The notes under the pieces were generated by a model. It was not told the origin of the DNA. It made no database searches and was given only the letters and a program-made list of their open reading frames with translations. From HGM11525 sp036307445 (GTDB taxonomy: Bacteria > Bacillota > Clostridia > UBA1381): a DNA stretch of 64,000 nucleotides. Within the stretch, counting starts at the first letter, position 1. Each line of letters starts with the position of its first letter. This document shows positions 1-8,436 of the stretch, piece by piece. The position numbers and the translations under genes are program-made. Location of the stretch: the NCBI GenBank assembly GCA_036307445.1, contig JAXJXP010000033.1, positions 1 to 64,000 on the forward strand, written 5' to 3'.

Positions 1-18
1 TCTAACAAAATTTTTGCT

Positions 19-138
19 TTATTTTGAGAATTTTGTAGCCAGATAAACTATAACGGATATTGCAGCCATAACAATGAATATAGCGAGCATACCCTGTCCC
101 ATAAGCTTAACTGCTGACATTAAATCTGTATAATTCAT
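19..138 (-). CDS. Small OadG-like membrane peptide of a Na+-pumping decarboxylase (39 aa)
   Basis: This 39-residue peptide has one hydrophobic segment (about residues 17-34) preceded by LMGQGM and followed by TKFSK. That matches the N-terminal membrane helix of the gamma/delta subunit (OadG/MmdD) of sodium-translocating decarboxylases. It lies 16 bp downstream of oadB on the same strand. AGGAGG sits 9 nt before this ATG and only 2 nt before an upstream ATG whose frame closes after 12 codons, so this start is preferred. Family gamma/delta subunits usually run to about 80-120 residues, so only the anchor helix is present. In the complex such a subunit would tether the soluble carboxyltransferase to the membrane beta subunit. 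The role is inferred from position and helix pattern. Confidence 0.7.
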   Translation of the reverse strand: MNYTDLMSAVKLMGQGMLAIFIVMAAISVIVYLATKFSK

Positions 139-154
139 ATTTCATAGCCTCCTA

Positions 155-1294
155 TCACTTTATAAGCTGCGGAATCAGGTTCAGTATCATACCTCCTGCG
201 AGTACCGAAGCAATCTGTCCTGAAACATTTGCTCCAACAGCATGCATAAGAAGGAAATTCTGAGAATCTGCTTCCTGACCGAGCTTCTGAATTACACGTG
301 CTGACATCGGGAATGCAGAGATACCTGCAGCACCAACCATAGGATTGATTTTGTTCTTTGTAAACAGGTTCAAAATCTTTGCGAAGAATACACCTGCAAT
401 AGTATCGAATACAAATGCTACAAGACCGAGTCCCATAATAATGAGTGTCTGAACATTTACAAATTGTTCTGCAATCATACTGAATGAGATTGTGATACCC
501 AACAAAAGCGTTACAAGATTAGCAAGCACCTTCTGAGCTGATTCTGATAACGAATCAAGCACACCGCACTCTCTTAAAAGATTTCCAAACATAAGGAAGC
601 CTACAAGAGCAACAGAGGTCGGAGCAATAAAGCCTGCGATAAAAGTTACGATAATAGGAAATGCAATTCTCAGGCCCTTTGAAACGTTTGCAGGGTTGTA
701 TGCCATTTTTATTTGTCTTTCCTTCTTCGTGGTAACTGCCTTAATTGCAAGCGGTTGAATAATCGGCACTAGTGCCATATACGAATATGCCGCCACCGCT
801 ATCGGTCCGATGTAATTCGATTTAAGCACCTGCGATACCAAGATAGAGGTAGGGCCGTCTGCTGCACCTATGATACCGATTGAAGCTGCATCCTTCAAAT
901 CAAAGCCAAGAATAACTGCAACGATAACTACAAAGAATATTCCGAACTGTGCCGCAGCACCGAAGAGAAACATTTTCGGGTTGGAAAGAAGCGGACCGAA
1001 ATCTATCATAGCACCGATACCAATAAACAGTAAAAGCGGCATTGCTTCCGATGCACCTATTCCCAAATCATATAACCACTGTATAATTCCCTGCACTTCT
1101 CCAATGCCTTCAATGGTCTGGTTCAACACTCCTGAAAACGGAAGATTTACCAATATGGCACCAAATCCCATAGGCAACAGCAGCGAAGGCTCATATTCTT
1201 TCTTGATTGCAAGATAAATCAAGAAAATCCCGACAACATACATGACAATCTGCTGCCATGTCACCGCCATAAATCCGTCTAATAAAAAACTCAT
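155..1294 (-). CDS. oadB: Sodium ion-translocating decarboxylase, beta subunit
   Basis: This is a 379-residue multi-pass membrane protein of the OadB/MmdB/GcdB family. The beta subunit couples decarboxylation of biotin-bound CO2 to Na+ export across the cytoplasmic membrane. The conserved pore segment GIIGAADGPTSI (about residues 141-152) and the late segment GISAFPMSARV (about 323-333) are both visible. Length matches the family (about 370-430). The small OadG-like gene follows; the alpha (carboxyltransferase) and biotin carrier genes are not in the window and may lie beyond its left edge. The substrate (oxaloacetate, methylmalonyl-CoA or glutaconyl-CoA) cannot be told from the beta subunit. 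GAGGTG precedes the ATG. Confidence 0.95.
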   Translation of the reverse strand: MSFLLDGFMAVTWQQIVMYVVGIFLIYLAIKKEYEPSLLLPMGFGAILVNLPFSGVLNQTIEGIGEVQGIIQWLYDLGIGASEAMPLLLFIGIGAMIDFGPLLSNPKMFLFGAAAQFGIFFVVIVAVILGFDLKDAASIGIIGAADGPTSILVSQVLKSNYIGPIAVAAYSYMALVPIIQPLAIKAVTTKKERQIKMAYNPANVSKGLRIAFPIIVTFIAGFIAPTSVALVGFLMFGNLLRECGVLDSLSESAQKVLANLVTLLLGITISFSMIAEQFVNVQTLIIMGLGLVAFVFDTIAGVFFAKILNLFTKNKINPMVGAAGISAFPMSARVIQKLGQEADSQNFLLMHAVGANVSGQIASVLAGGMILNLIPQLIK

Positions 1295-1434
1295 AACGCA
1301 CCTCTTTCGTTAACTCTTATGTATATTTTTCCTTTATGTTTCTGACTTCTACCCGTATAGCCTCTGCTATGCAGATTGTTGAGCAACATCCGCTAAGGAC
1401 AATGTAGGTAGATTTCATTAAAAAATACGCACAA

Positions 1435-1463
1435 ATTATATCACATAAAGGAAAAAACATCAA
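1435..1463 (-). promoter_or_regulatory. Predicted sigma-A promoter for oadB operon
   Basis: On the minus strand TTGATG (1463-1458) and TATAAT (1440-1435) are separated by 17 bp. A leader of about 130 nt then runs to the oadB start. It contains complementary short segments (TCTACC near its start, GGGTAG later), so it may be structured, but I recognise no known riboswitch in it. Confidence 0.65.
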
Positions 1464-1584
1464 GATATTTTCGAATTTTTGTATTTTGTGGAAAATGTAT
1501 GACAACAGATACATACATTGTAGACTTATAAATAGTTAACAAACAGCTAGGGATGGCATATATTTACAAATTTTCCATATATGA

Positions 1585-1613
1585 TTGACAAGGGTTTCCT
1601 TTTGTGATAAAAT
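1585..1613 (+). promoter_or_regulatory. Predicted sigma-A promoter upstream of the Mn riboswitch
   Basis: TTGACA (1585-1590), a 17 bp spacer and TAAAAT (1608-1613) lie just upstream of the riboswitch. Transcription would start near 1620, so the aptamer begins almost at the 5' end of the transcript. Confidence 0.8.
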
Positions 1614-1620
1614 ATTGACA

Positions 1621-1740
1621 TTACAAAAGGGAGTAGCTGAATGCTTTGCATTTCCGATGACCGTCAACTCGACTTTTTGTCCGGATATTTGGATCTATAT
1701 TGATAGCAAGACTTTTGTGGCGAATAGCCGCAAAAGTCTT
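1621..1740 (+). promoter_or_regulatory. yybP-ykoY family Mn2+ riboswitch
   Basis: The conserved 5' core GGGAGTAGCT (1629-1638) of the yybP-ykoY manganese aptamer is present. The closing helix P1 can form between ACAAAAG (1623-1629) and CTTTTGT (1712-1718). The second strand of P1 is also the 5' arm of a terminator hairpin (1708-1740), so ligand-bound P1 and the terminator are mutually exclusive. This family is known to sense Mn2+ and to switch on Mn exporters, including P-type ATPases. The gene downstream is such an ATPase. The fit of core, switch geometry and target makes the call strong; the covariance score is not computed here. Confidence 0.85.
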
Positions 1741-1747
1741 TATTTAT
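1708..1747 (+). terminator. Riboswitch expression-platform terminator
   Basis: A 14-bp stem (1708-1721 with 1727-1740, one G-U pair) has a 5-nt loop GAATA and is followed by TATTTATT. It overlaps the 3' strand of aptamer helix P1, giving an ON switch when Mn2+ stabilises P1. Confidence 0.85.
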
Positions 1748-1798
1748 TGTGTATAATAAAAATAACAATAGATAAACATTTTTAACAGGAGGAGAAAA

Positions 1799-4486
1799 AT
1801 GAAACATTATTTAAAGAGCGCCAATGATGTAATCAGGACCGTTGACAGCAACACCAATGGTTTGAGTTCTTTAGTGGCAGCAAAAAGACTTGCACAAAAC
1901 GGCAAAAACAAACTGATTGAAGCAAAAAAGGAATCAATGCTTTACCGCTTCTTAAAACAGCTTGGTGAACCTATGACAATTATTCTTTTGGTTGCTGCGG
2001 CCATTTCTGCGGGTGTGGAAATCTATGAGGGGATTCATTCGGGACACATGGGTTTTCCTTCCGATGTAGTGATTATCCTCGCCGTTGTCCTTATCAATGC
2101 TGCTTTGGGTGTTTTTCAGGAAAGCAAGGCAGAAAAAGCCATTGAAGCACTGCAGGAAATGTCCAAGGCACAGAGTAAGGTTATTCGTGACGGAAAGCAG
2201 ATATCTATCCCCAGCGAAGACATCGTTGTTGGAGATATTATAGTTCTTGAAGCAGGTGATTCAGTTCCGGCAGATGCACGAATTATTGAGTGTGCGTCTA
2301 TGAAAATTGAAGAAGCAGCACTTACGGGCGAATCAGTCCCTGTTGATAAAAAGGTAGAAGCTCTATTGGCGGGAGCAAATGGTGATGTTGCCTTGGGCGA
2401 CAGAAAGAATATGGTATTTATGGGTTCCACTGTAGTTTACGGACGCGGCAAGGCAGTTGTAACAGATACAGGTATGGAAACTGAAATGGGTAAAATTGCA
2501 GACGCTCTTGCTCAGGCAGAGGAAGGCAAAACACCTCTTCAAATCAAGCTTGCAGGTCTTTCAAGAATTCTTACCTATCTTGTTATAGGTATTTGTATAG
2601 TTATTTTCGGCGTTCAGCTCATTCGTGACGGTATCGGTTTTGAGCCTATCTTAAATTCCTTTATGATTGCAATTTCTCTTGCAGTTGCTGCAATTCCGGA
2701 AGGTCTTGCTACCGTTGTAACTATTGTTCTTTCCATCGGTGTTACCAATATGTCAAAGCGCAATGCCATTATCCGTAAGCTCACTGCGGTCGAAACCCTT
2801 GGCTGCACACAGATTATTTGTTCAGATAAAACAGGTACACTTACACAGAACAAAATGACTGTTGTAGAACACTACGGTGATGACGAAGCTCTTCTTGCCA
2901 ATGTAATGTCGCTTTGCTCCGATGCAGAGTTCGATAAAGAAGCAGGCACTGCTGTCGGCGAGCCTACCGAATGTGCGCTTGTCAACTATGCCGAAACTCT
3001 CGGTGTTTCCAAAAACACTCAAAAAAATGTGTTTGTCAGAATTGGTGAGGTTCCGTTTGATTCCGGCAGAAAGATGATGTCAACTGTTCATAAAACTGCT
3101 GACGGTTCCATTGTTCAGTTTACAAAGGGTGCTCCTGATGAGCTTTTGAAGAGATGTACAAAGGCATTTGTTGACGGTAAGGTTGTAGAAATGACCGAAG
3201 AAGTTCGTATGAATATACTTACGGCCAACAAAGCAATGGCAGACCGTGCACTCCGTGTTCTTGCATCAGCAAAAAAAGACCTTTTAGCCGAGCCTTCGGT
3301 ATACGACTCAGAAAGCGTTGAATATGATCTTTGCTTTATAGGACTTGTCGGTATGATTGACCCTGTCCGCCCTGAAGTTAAGCCTGCAATTGACGAGTGC
3401 CGAAACGCAGGTGTCCGTCCTATAATGATTACAGGCGACCATAAGGATACCGCAGTTGCTATTGCGATGCAGCTTGGTATTATAACAGATGCATCACAGG
3501 CTATTACAGGTAGCGAGCTTGATAAAATTTCAGATGAGGAATTTGACACTGCTGTCCAGAAGTATTCGGTTTATGCACGTGTTCAGCCTGAGCACAAAAC
3601 GAGAATTGTCAACGCATGGAGAAAGAAAGGCATGGTTACTGCCATGACAGGAGACGGCGTTAATGACGCTCCTTCAATCAAAAATGCAGATATCGGTGTA
3701 GGTATGGGTATTACAGGTACAGATGTTACCAAGAATGTTGCTGATATGATTCTTGCCGATGATAACTTTGCCACCATAGTTTCAGCGGTTGGCGAAGGAC
3801 GAAGAATATACGACAATATCCGAAAAGCCATTCAGTTCCTTCTTGCTTCTAATCTTTCAGAAGTGCTGACCATCTTCTTTGCCACACTTTTCGGATTTAC
3901 AATCTTTGCACCTGTTCATTTGCTTTGGATAAATCTTATCACGGACTGTTTTCCAGCACTTGCTCTTGGTATGGAAAAACCCGAAGCAAGCATTATGAAA
4001 CGCAAGCCCCGTGATAGCAAGGAAGGCATATTTGCAGGTGGTCTTGGTTTTGCAGTAGCGTATCAAGGCGCTCTTGTAACCGTCATTACTATGGCTTCTT
4101 ACCTTATAGGAAAATATTGGCTTGCAGACCTTCACCACGCAGAAGCTATTGCTGTAGGAACATATTCTGCAGATATGCTCGGCACATCGATGGCATTCCT
4201 TACTCTTTCCTTGTGTGAGATATGCCATTCGTTCAATATGAGATCTCTCCACGGTTCAATTTTCAAGATAAAAGGTCAGAATTTGTGGCTGTGGGGTGCA
4301 GGTATTTTGTCTCTTTTGCTCACAACTCTTGTTATTGAAGTAGATTTTCTTGCAAAAGCATTTGAACTTGCACATCTTGACCTTATGGAATACGGAGTTG
4401 CATTTGGTCTTGCTATCCTCATTATACCTATCGTTGAGATAATAAAGGCCATTCATATAACGGTGGACAGACGAAAAACAAAATAA
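1799..4486 (+). CDS. P-type (type II) Ca2+/Mn2+-transporting ATPase
   Basis: This 895-residue cation pump belongs to the SERCA/PMR1-like P2 family. Visible motifs are TGES (176-179, actuator domain), PEGL in M4 (300-303), the phosphorylation motif DKTGTLT with Asp343, TGDGVND in the hinge, and NLITDCFPALALG in M6. The last keeps the Asn and Asp ligands used for Ca2+/Mn2+ in SERCA-type pumps. An N-terminal cation-ATPase domain precedes about ten membrane segments. A Mn2+ riboswitch controls it, so the physiological job is probably Mn2+ export with possible Ca2+ transport (inference). AGGAGG lies 7 nt before the ATG. A hairpin terminator follows. Calling it a calcium ATPase from sequence alone would be equally reasonable. 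Confidence 0.95.
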   Translation: MKHYLKSANDVIRTVDSNTNGLSSLVAAKRLAQNGKNKLIEAKKESMLYRFLKQLGEPMTIILLVAAAISAGVEIYEGIHSGHMGFPSDVVIILAVVLINAALGVFQESKAEKAIEALQEMSKAQSKVIRDGKQISIPSEDIVVGDIIVLEAGDSVPADARIIECASMKIEEAALTGESVPVDKKVEALLAGANGDVALGDRKNMVFMGSTVVYGRGKAVVTDTGMETEMGKIADALAQAEEGKTPLQIKLAGLSRILTYLVIGICIVIFGVQLIRDGIGFEPILNSFMIAISLAVAAIPEGLATVVTIVLSIGVTNMSKRNAIIRKLTAVETLGCTQIICSDKTGTLTQNKMTVVEHYGDDEALLANVMSLCSDAEFDKEAGTAVGEPTECALVNYAETLGVSKNTQKNVFVRIGEVPFDSGRKMMSTVHKTADGSIVQFTKGAPDELLKRCTKAFVDGKVVEMTEEVRMNILTANKAMADRALRVLASAKKDLLAEPSVYDSESVEYDLCFIGLVGMIDPVRPEVKPAIDECRNAGVRPIMITGDHKDTAVAIAMQLGIITDASQAITGSELDKISDEEFDTAVQKYSVYARVQPEHKTRIVNAWRKKGMVTAMTGDGVNDAPSIKNADIGVGMGITGTDVTKNVADMILADDNFATIVSAVGEGRRIYDNIRKAIQFLLASNLSEVLTIFFATLFGFTIFAPVHLLWINLITDCFPALALGMEKPEASIMKRKPRDSKEGIFAGGLGFAVAYQGALVTVITMASYLIGKYWLADLHHAEAIAVGTYSADMLGTSMAFLTLSLCEICHSFNMRSLHGSIFKIKGQNLWLWGAGILSLLLTTLVIEVDFLAKAFELAHLDLMEYGVAFGLAILIIPIVEIIKAIHITVDRRKTK

Positions 4487-4519
4487 TCCCAATTATCTGA
4501 TATCCTGATAATATAAATT

Positions 4520-4560
4520 GAAGCCTATCACTGTGCAAAGTGATAGGCTTCTTAACTTTA
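4520..4560 (+). terminator. Terminator after the P-type ATPase, possibly bidirectional
   Basis: A 13-bp perfect stem (4520-4532 with 4539-4551) has loop GTGCAA and is followed by TTAACTTTA. It lies between the ATPase and the convergent fbp operon. The T-tract is modest on both strands. The rest of 4487-4665 shows no gene. Confidence 0.75.
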
Positions 4561-4665
4561 TTTATGTCATATCAAATTAAGGTTAAAGCATAATATAGAT
4601 GACAGTGCCAAAGCTATGTATAGTCATCAGGCAGAAGAATTTGCATATAAAAAGGCTGTATTGTT

Positions 4666-6621
4666 TTACAATGATTTAATTGTGCCTGCTCTGTAAGCTT
4701 TTACAAGCTGACCGAGTGCGTCTATTTTCTTTGCTGTTTGCGCACCTTTGTCGGTGTCGGCTACAAGTAGTCTCTCTTTTGCTATTTCAACAACGGTCAG
4801 GGTGGAGTGGATATCCTCGTCATTTACAACTGCGTCGGGAATCGAGGTAAATGCCGAATGCTCGGATAAAAGTAAACCGTGTGAGTTAAAGAGCAGGGTA
4901 TAGCCTGCAATTCCTGTATGAGACTGGTATGCCTTTGAAAGACCCCCATCTATAACCAAAAGCTTTCCGCCGGCTTTAATCGGACTTTCGCCCTTTTTGA
5001 TGTTAACAGGAACGTGTCCGTTTATAATGTGGGAGAATTCTCTGTTTTGGAGTCCGAAATCTGTTAATATTTTTTCGCATATTTCACGGCTCTGTATATG
5101 GATATAGTATGGGTTTTTAATCTCGATATGCGTTTCCTTGTCCGCAATGAAATACCGTTCAAAAGAGGACATCTTGCTCTTGCCGTAGAGCGGGGATTTT
5201 ACTCCGCACCACAGATACCACATAAAATCAAGCCCGTATTTACGATCAAAGCTGCCCTCTTTACCGAAATAGCCTTCACGTGCAATCTGCTCGCATTTGT
5301 CAAGAAGCAGCTTGCCGCTTACCTTATCGCCCCTAAGCTCCAACTCGGTAAAGCTTCTGTCTTCATTCATTGGAATACAACCGTGGTAGAGGAGATTGCC
5401 GTTATATGTAAGATACATACTTCCGTGGCGGAAGAGAAAGCGGATATGCTTTTGCAGTTTTTCGGAGTGTAAAAAGCTTGCTCTTAAGCCCTCCATAAGC
5501 TCTGCCTCTTCTGCAGTTAAACGATATGGGTCATTGGGATCAACTGTCGGAAGATTAGTGTCGAGCATAGGATAATCCTTTCCGTCAACTCTGACCGTGC
5601 CATTGTTAACGTCAATCTTGTCCAACAGAAGATGATTTTCCATTTCAAATTCAGGATGAGCTGCAAGAATTTGTCCCTCCAGCTTAAACTGGATTATTGC
5701 AATAGCCTTGTGGATTTTTGCCCAGTAGTTGACATCGTGCTTTGAAACATTAACACCGTTTGGGTTGCGGGGAATAAAGCATTCGCAGGGGTCATCAACA
5801 TAGGTTTCAAGAGCGAAGACGGTAAGAGGCCGCATATTTATGCCATAGCCGTCCTCAATGCAGTCAAAATTGCAGTATTTGGTTGAGGTGGTTATGGTGT
5901 TTGCAATGCAGGCAAGGCTTCCTGCTGCAGCACCCATCCACAAAATATCGTGATTGCCCCATTGAATATCAACGCCGTGATAGGACATAAGCCTGTCTAA
6001 AATAATATCCGCTCTCGGCCCACGGTCAAAAATATCGCCTATAATATGTAATCTGCCGATAGCAAGCCTTTGAATTAGAGCAGACATCGCTACAATAACA
6101 CTGTCAGCCTGACCTAGATTTATAATATTATCCACGGTGCTGGCATAATAAAGAGCTTTGTCATCGTCATAGGCAACGTCCTCGTGGATAAGCTCGTCTA
6201 TTATATCGCCGTAATCGTCGGGAAGTGCATTTCTCACGTCGGAGCGTGTGTATTTTGTGGCGATTATCCTGCATATTTCTATCAGGTGGTAGAGTGTGAT
6301 TTTGTACCAGTCGTCAAGGTTGTTGACGGTAGCTTTGATATGCTCAAGCTTTTGTTCGGGATAATAGATAAGTGTCGCCAATGTGCGTCTGTCCGATTCG
6401 GACATAGTCTTGGCATAAACGGACGAAATCTTGTCCTTAATTACGCCTGAAGCATTTTTGAGTATATGTAAAAAGGACTCATACTCTCCGTGAATATCAC
6501 TCAAAAAATGCTCGGTGGGCTTGGGTAGCTGTTGTGTTGATTTGAGTTTTATTATCTCTGCGCAGGCAGATGCTATGGTAGGGTATTGCTCAGCAAGCAG
6601 AGAAAGATATTCCTTTGTCAT
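4666..6621 (-). CDS. fbp: Fructose-1,6-bisphosphatase, class III
   Basis: This 651-residue enzyme hydrolyses fructose 1,6-bisphosphate to fructose 6-phosphate in gluconeogenesis, and is cytosolic. It has the class III architecture found in Firmicutes, built around a calcineurin-like metallophosphoesterase core. FLSDIHGEYESF (about 39-50), GDIFDRGP (about 195-202) and WGNHDILWMG supply metal ligands, and INGHVPV comes later. The length matches the family (about 640-670). It is the last gene of a yerC-azlD-fbp run, starting 1 bp after the azlD stop codon. GGGAG precedes the ATG. Confidence 0.97.
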   Translation of the reverse strand: MTKEYLSLLAEQYPTIASACAEIIKLKSTQQLPKPTEHFLSDIHGEYESFLHILKNASGVIKDKISSVYAKTMSESDRRTLATLIYYPEQKLEHIKATVNNLDDWYKITLYHLIEICRIIATKYTRSDVRNALPDDYGDIIDELIHEDVAYDDDKALYYASTVDNIINLGQADSVIVAMSALIQRLAIGRLHIIGDIFDRGPRADIILDRLMSYHGVDIQWGNHDILWMGAAAGSLACIANTITTSTKYCNFDCIEDGYGINMRPLTVFALETYVDDPCECFIPRNPNGVNVSKHDVNYWAKIHKAIAIIQFKLEGQILAAHPEFEMENHLLLDKIDVNNGTVRVDGKDYPMLDTNLPTVDPNDPYRLTAEEAELMEGLRASFLHSEKLQKHIRFLFRHGSMYLTYNGNLLYHGCIPMNEDRSFTELELRGDKVSGKLLLDKCEQIAREGYFGKEGSFDRKYGLDFMWYLWCGVKSPLYGKSKMSSFERYFIADKETHIEIKNPYYIHIQSREICEKILTDFGLQNREFSHIINGHVPVNIKKGESPIKAGGKLLVIDGGLSKAYQSHTGIAGYTLLFNSHGLLLSEHSAFTSIPDAVVNDEDIHSTLTVVEIAKERLLVADTDKGAQTAKKIDALGQLVKAYRAGTIKSL

Positions 6622-6622
6622 A

Positions 6623-6943
6623 TTACATCGCTCCCGTCATAGTGAGAATAAGCTCACTTATATAAACCGCCGCAGCGGCAAGAAGTGCTGTTGCTAAAAG
6701 ACCTTTTTTGAAGTATGCCGCAATGCACGCAACCAAAAAGCCTGCAAACGCAGAAACCATACTGCGTGTTGCATAGAGGATGGCAGGAAAGGTCATTGCT
6801 CCTAATACGGCATATGGTATGTAATGAAAAAAATCACGCAGAAACTGTGATTTTATTTCCTTTTGAAATATTGTGAGCGGAAGCATTCTGATAAGATATG
6901 TAACAGCTGCCGTAACCAAAAGTACACCAACGTAGTATTTCAT
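6623..6943 (-). CDS. azlD: AzlD-family branched-chain amino acid transport subunit
   Basis: This 106-residue protein has four predicted membrane segments and the AzlD pattern (PYAVLGAMTFPAILYAT near the middle). AzlD normally works with the larger AzlC permease in export of branched-chain amino acids or analogues. No azlC lies next to it here, which is unusual. Its ATG overlaps the yerC stop codon by 4 bp (ATGA), suggesting translational coupling with the regulator upstream. fbp follows 1 bp later. Family assignment is good; the substrate is inferred from the family only. Confidence 0.85.
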   Translation of the reverse strand: MKYYVGVLLVTAAVTYLIRMLPLTIFQKEIKSQFLRDFFHYIPYAVLGAMTFPAILYATRSMVSAFAGFLVACIAAYFKKGLLATALLAAAAVYISELILTMTGAM

Positions 6944-7233
6944 TTCTGTTTTTCCAACCTCTCAAGAACTGTATTGTATCCGTCTGCACCGTAGGAAAGG
7001 GCACGGCTGACGCGGCTTATAGTAGCTGTAGAAGCACCGGTAGTAGATGCAATATCTGTGTACACCTCGCCGCTTCGTAGCTTCATTGCAACCTCAAGAC
7101 GCTGGCTCATAGACCGAAGCTCGCTTACCGTACATAAATCCTCAAAAAAACTCCAGCACTCCTCCTCTGTTTCAAGAGTCAGCATTGCACGCATTAGATT
7201 TCTCATATTTTCATCACGAAGTTTGTTGTTCAT
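6940..7233 (-). CDS. yerC: YerC/YecD-family TrpR-like transcriptional regulator
   Basis: This 97-residue protein belongs to the TrpR/YerC superfamily of small helical DNA-binding proteins. The segment ELRSMSQRLEVAMKL (about 38-52) and the helix-turn-helix YTDIASTTGASTATISR (about 58-74) are typical of YerC. It is cytosolic and probably acts as a homodimer. Its target is unknown, but it heads an operon with azlD and fbp and faces a GC-rich perfect palindrome at 7279-7296 in its own promoter region, a possible operator (inference). Confidence 0.9.
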   Translation of the reverse strand: MNNKLRDENMRNLMRAMLTLETEEECWSFFEDLCTVSELRSMSQRLEVAMKLRSGEVYTDIASTTGASTATISRVSRALSYGADGYNTVLERLEKQK

Positions 7234-7278
7234 TTTGATTTCTCCTTGTTATATAAGGTAGTATAAATATATTGTAGC

Positions 7279-7296
7279 ACTTTCGCGCGCGAAAGT
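7279..7296. promoter_or_regulatory. 18-bp perfect palindrome in the yerC/DUF421 divergent promoter region
   Basis: ACTTTCGCGCGCGAAAGT is its own reverse complement and lies in otherwise AT-rich DNA between two divergent genes. On the minus strand it covers the spacer of a candidate promoter TTTACT-17-TACAAT for yerC. On the plus strand a TATAAT (7301-7306) follows it. Position and symmetry suggest a repressor operator; the binding protein is unknown, YerC being one candidate. Confidence 0.6.
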
Positions 7297-7350
7297 AAAG
7301 TATAATTTTGCCCAAACAGGAACATATTAAACGTATTGGAGGTGCGGTAT

Positions 7351-8022
7351 ATGCTTATTCCTTTAATCAGGACACTTATTCTATATTTTCTTGTTGTTAC
7401 GGCAATTCGAATTATGGGCAAGAGGCAAATCGGAGAAATGCAGCCGTCGGAGCTGGTGGTTGCGATTATGATTTCCGACCTTGCGTCTATTCCGATGCAG
7501 GAGGTAAACATTCCTCTTGTTTCCGGAATTGTACCTGTCTTGACCTTGCTTGTGGCTGAGGTTTTTATGTCCTATATTTGCCTTAAAAGCGTCAAATTTA
7601 GAAAACTCTACACAGGCGAGCCGAGCATCATTATTTACGACGGCAGGGTGCTGGAAAAGGAGCTTAAAAAGCTGAGGTTCAGCCTTTCTGACCTTATTGA
7701 ACAGCTGAGAATCAGCGGTTGCGGCGGAATTGGTGAGGTACAGGCTGCTATTCTGGAAACAAACGGTCAGCTCAGTGTTTTTAAAAAAGCTCAGCCGGTA
7801 ACGTGCGATGACCTCAATATACAGTCAAAAGGAACGGTTAATATACCCTTTCTGCTTGTTATGGACGGTGATGTTGACCATAAGGAATTAGAGCGTGCGG
7901 GTAAGGACGAAAAATGGCTTAAAAATATGCTAAAACGCCACGGTGAAGAAAATATAAGTAATGTGTTTATTGCAGAGCTGTCGCCGGATGGGACGTTGTT
8001 TTTACAGAGGAAGGGAAGCTAA
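7351..8022 (+). CDS. DUF421 (YetF-like) membrane protein
   Basis: This 223-residue protein has about three N-terminal membrane helices (to about residue 80) and a cytosolic domain. The DUF421 signatures VTAIRIMGKRQIGEMQPSEL near the N-terminus and EPSIIIYDG in the cytosolic part are clear. The family is known from YetF/YdfR-like proteins of Firmicutes; its biochemical role is not established. ATG 7351 is chosen because GGAGG (7338-7342) sits 8 nt before it; a TTG 15 nt upstream would overlap that site. A DUF4363 gene follows 2 bp later, a pairing common in Clostridia. Confidence 0.9.
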   Translation: MLIPLIRTLILYFLVVTAIRIMGKRQIGEMQPSELVVAIMISDLASIPMQEVNIPLVSGIVPVLTLLVAEVFMSYICLKSVKFRKLYTGEPSIIIYDGRVLEKELKKLRFSLSDLIEQLRISGCGGIGEVQAAILETNGQLSVFKKAQPVTCDDLNIQSKGTVNIPFLLVMDGDVDHKELERAGKDEKWLKNMLKRHGEENISNVFIAELSPDGTLFLQRKGS

Positions 8023-8024
8023 TT

Positions 8025-8405
8025 ATGAAAAGTATTTATATTGCGGTTGCGGTTGCAATTGTTCTTGTTACAGGCTCGGTTGCCAGCAGTATTTATGTAA
8101 AAAATGTTGCACAAAAGCTTGAGAAACGTACCGAGGCAGTGTTTGAAGAAATACAAAAGGATAATTATGCCGGTGCGATTGATGCAGCACAAAGGCTTGA
8201 CAGACAGATTGAAAAGTCAAAGACCCTGCTTTGTGCGGTGGTTGACCATAAGGATATTTATGAAATAAAACGCAGTCTGGGGGAGCTTTTTTGCTACCTT
8301 GATAAAGAGGAGAAGCCCGATTCGCTGGCTCATTGTGCGGCAATAGCTGCCGTTACCGAAAAAATTTCCGATAATGCACTTCCGTATATATTCAATATTC
8401 TGTAA
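8025..8405 (+). CDS. DUF4363 family protein
   Basis: This 126-residue protein has an N-terminal signal-anchor helix (about residues 5-23) and an alpha-helical, charged extracytoplasmic part containing the pattern KSKTLLCAVVDHKDI. It resembles DUF4363 proteins, which in Clostridia sit directly after DUF421 membrane proteins. The start lies 2 bp after the DUF421 stop, so the two are surely cotranscribed and perhaps interact. The function is unknown. Confidence 0.8.
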   Translation: MKSIYIAVAVAIVLVTGSVASSIYVKNVAQKLEKRTEAVFEEIQKDNYAGAIDAAQRLDRQIEKSKTLLCAVVDHKDIYEIKRSLGELFCYLDKEEKPDSLAHCAAIAAVTEKISDNALPYIFNIL

Positions 8406-8436
8406 AAGATCAAAGGATATTATTTACATTTAGCTA

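Noticed and set aside
1317..1514. 65-codon minus-strand frame upstream of oadB
   Set aside because: It overlaps the oadB promoter and leader, has no ribosome binding site and no recognisable family.
1585..1785. 66-codon plus-strand frame upstream of the P-type ATPase
   Set aside because: It covers the promoter and Mn2+ riboswitch and has no protein-like features.
3857..4252. 131-codon cysteine-rich frame antisense to the P-type ATPase
   Set aside because: It is opposite the membrane-segment coding part of a real gene, and its composition follows from that.
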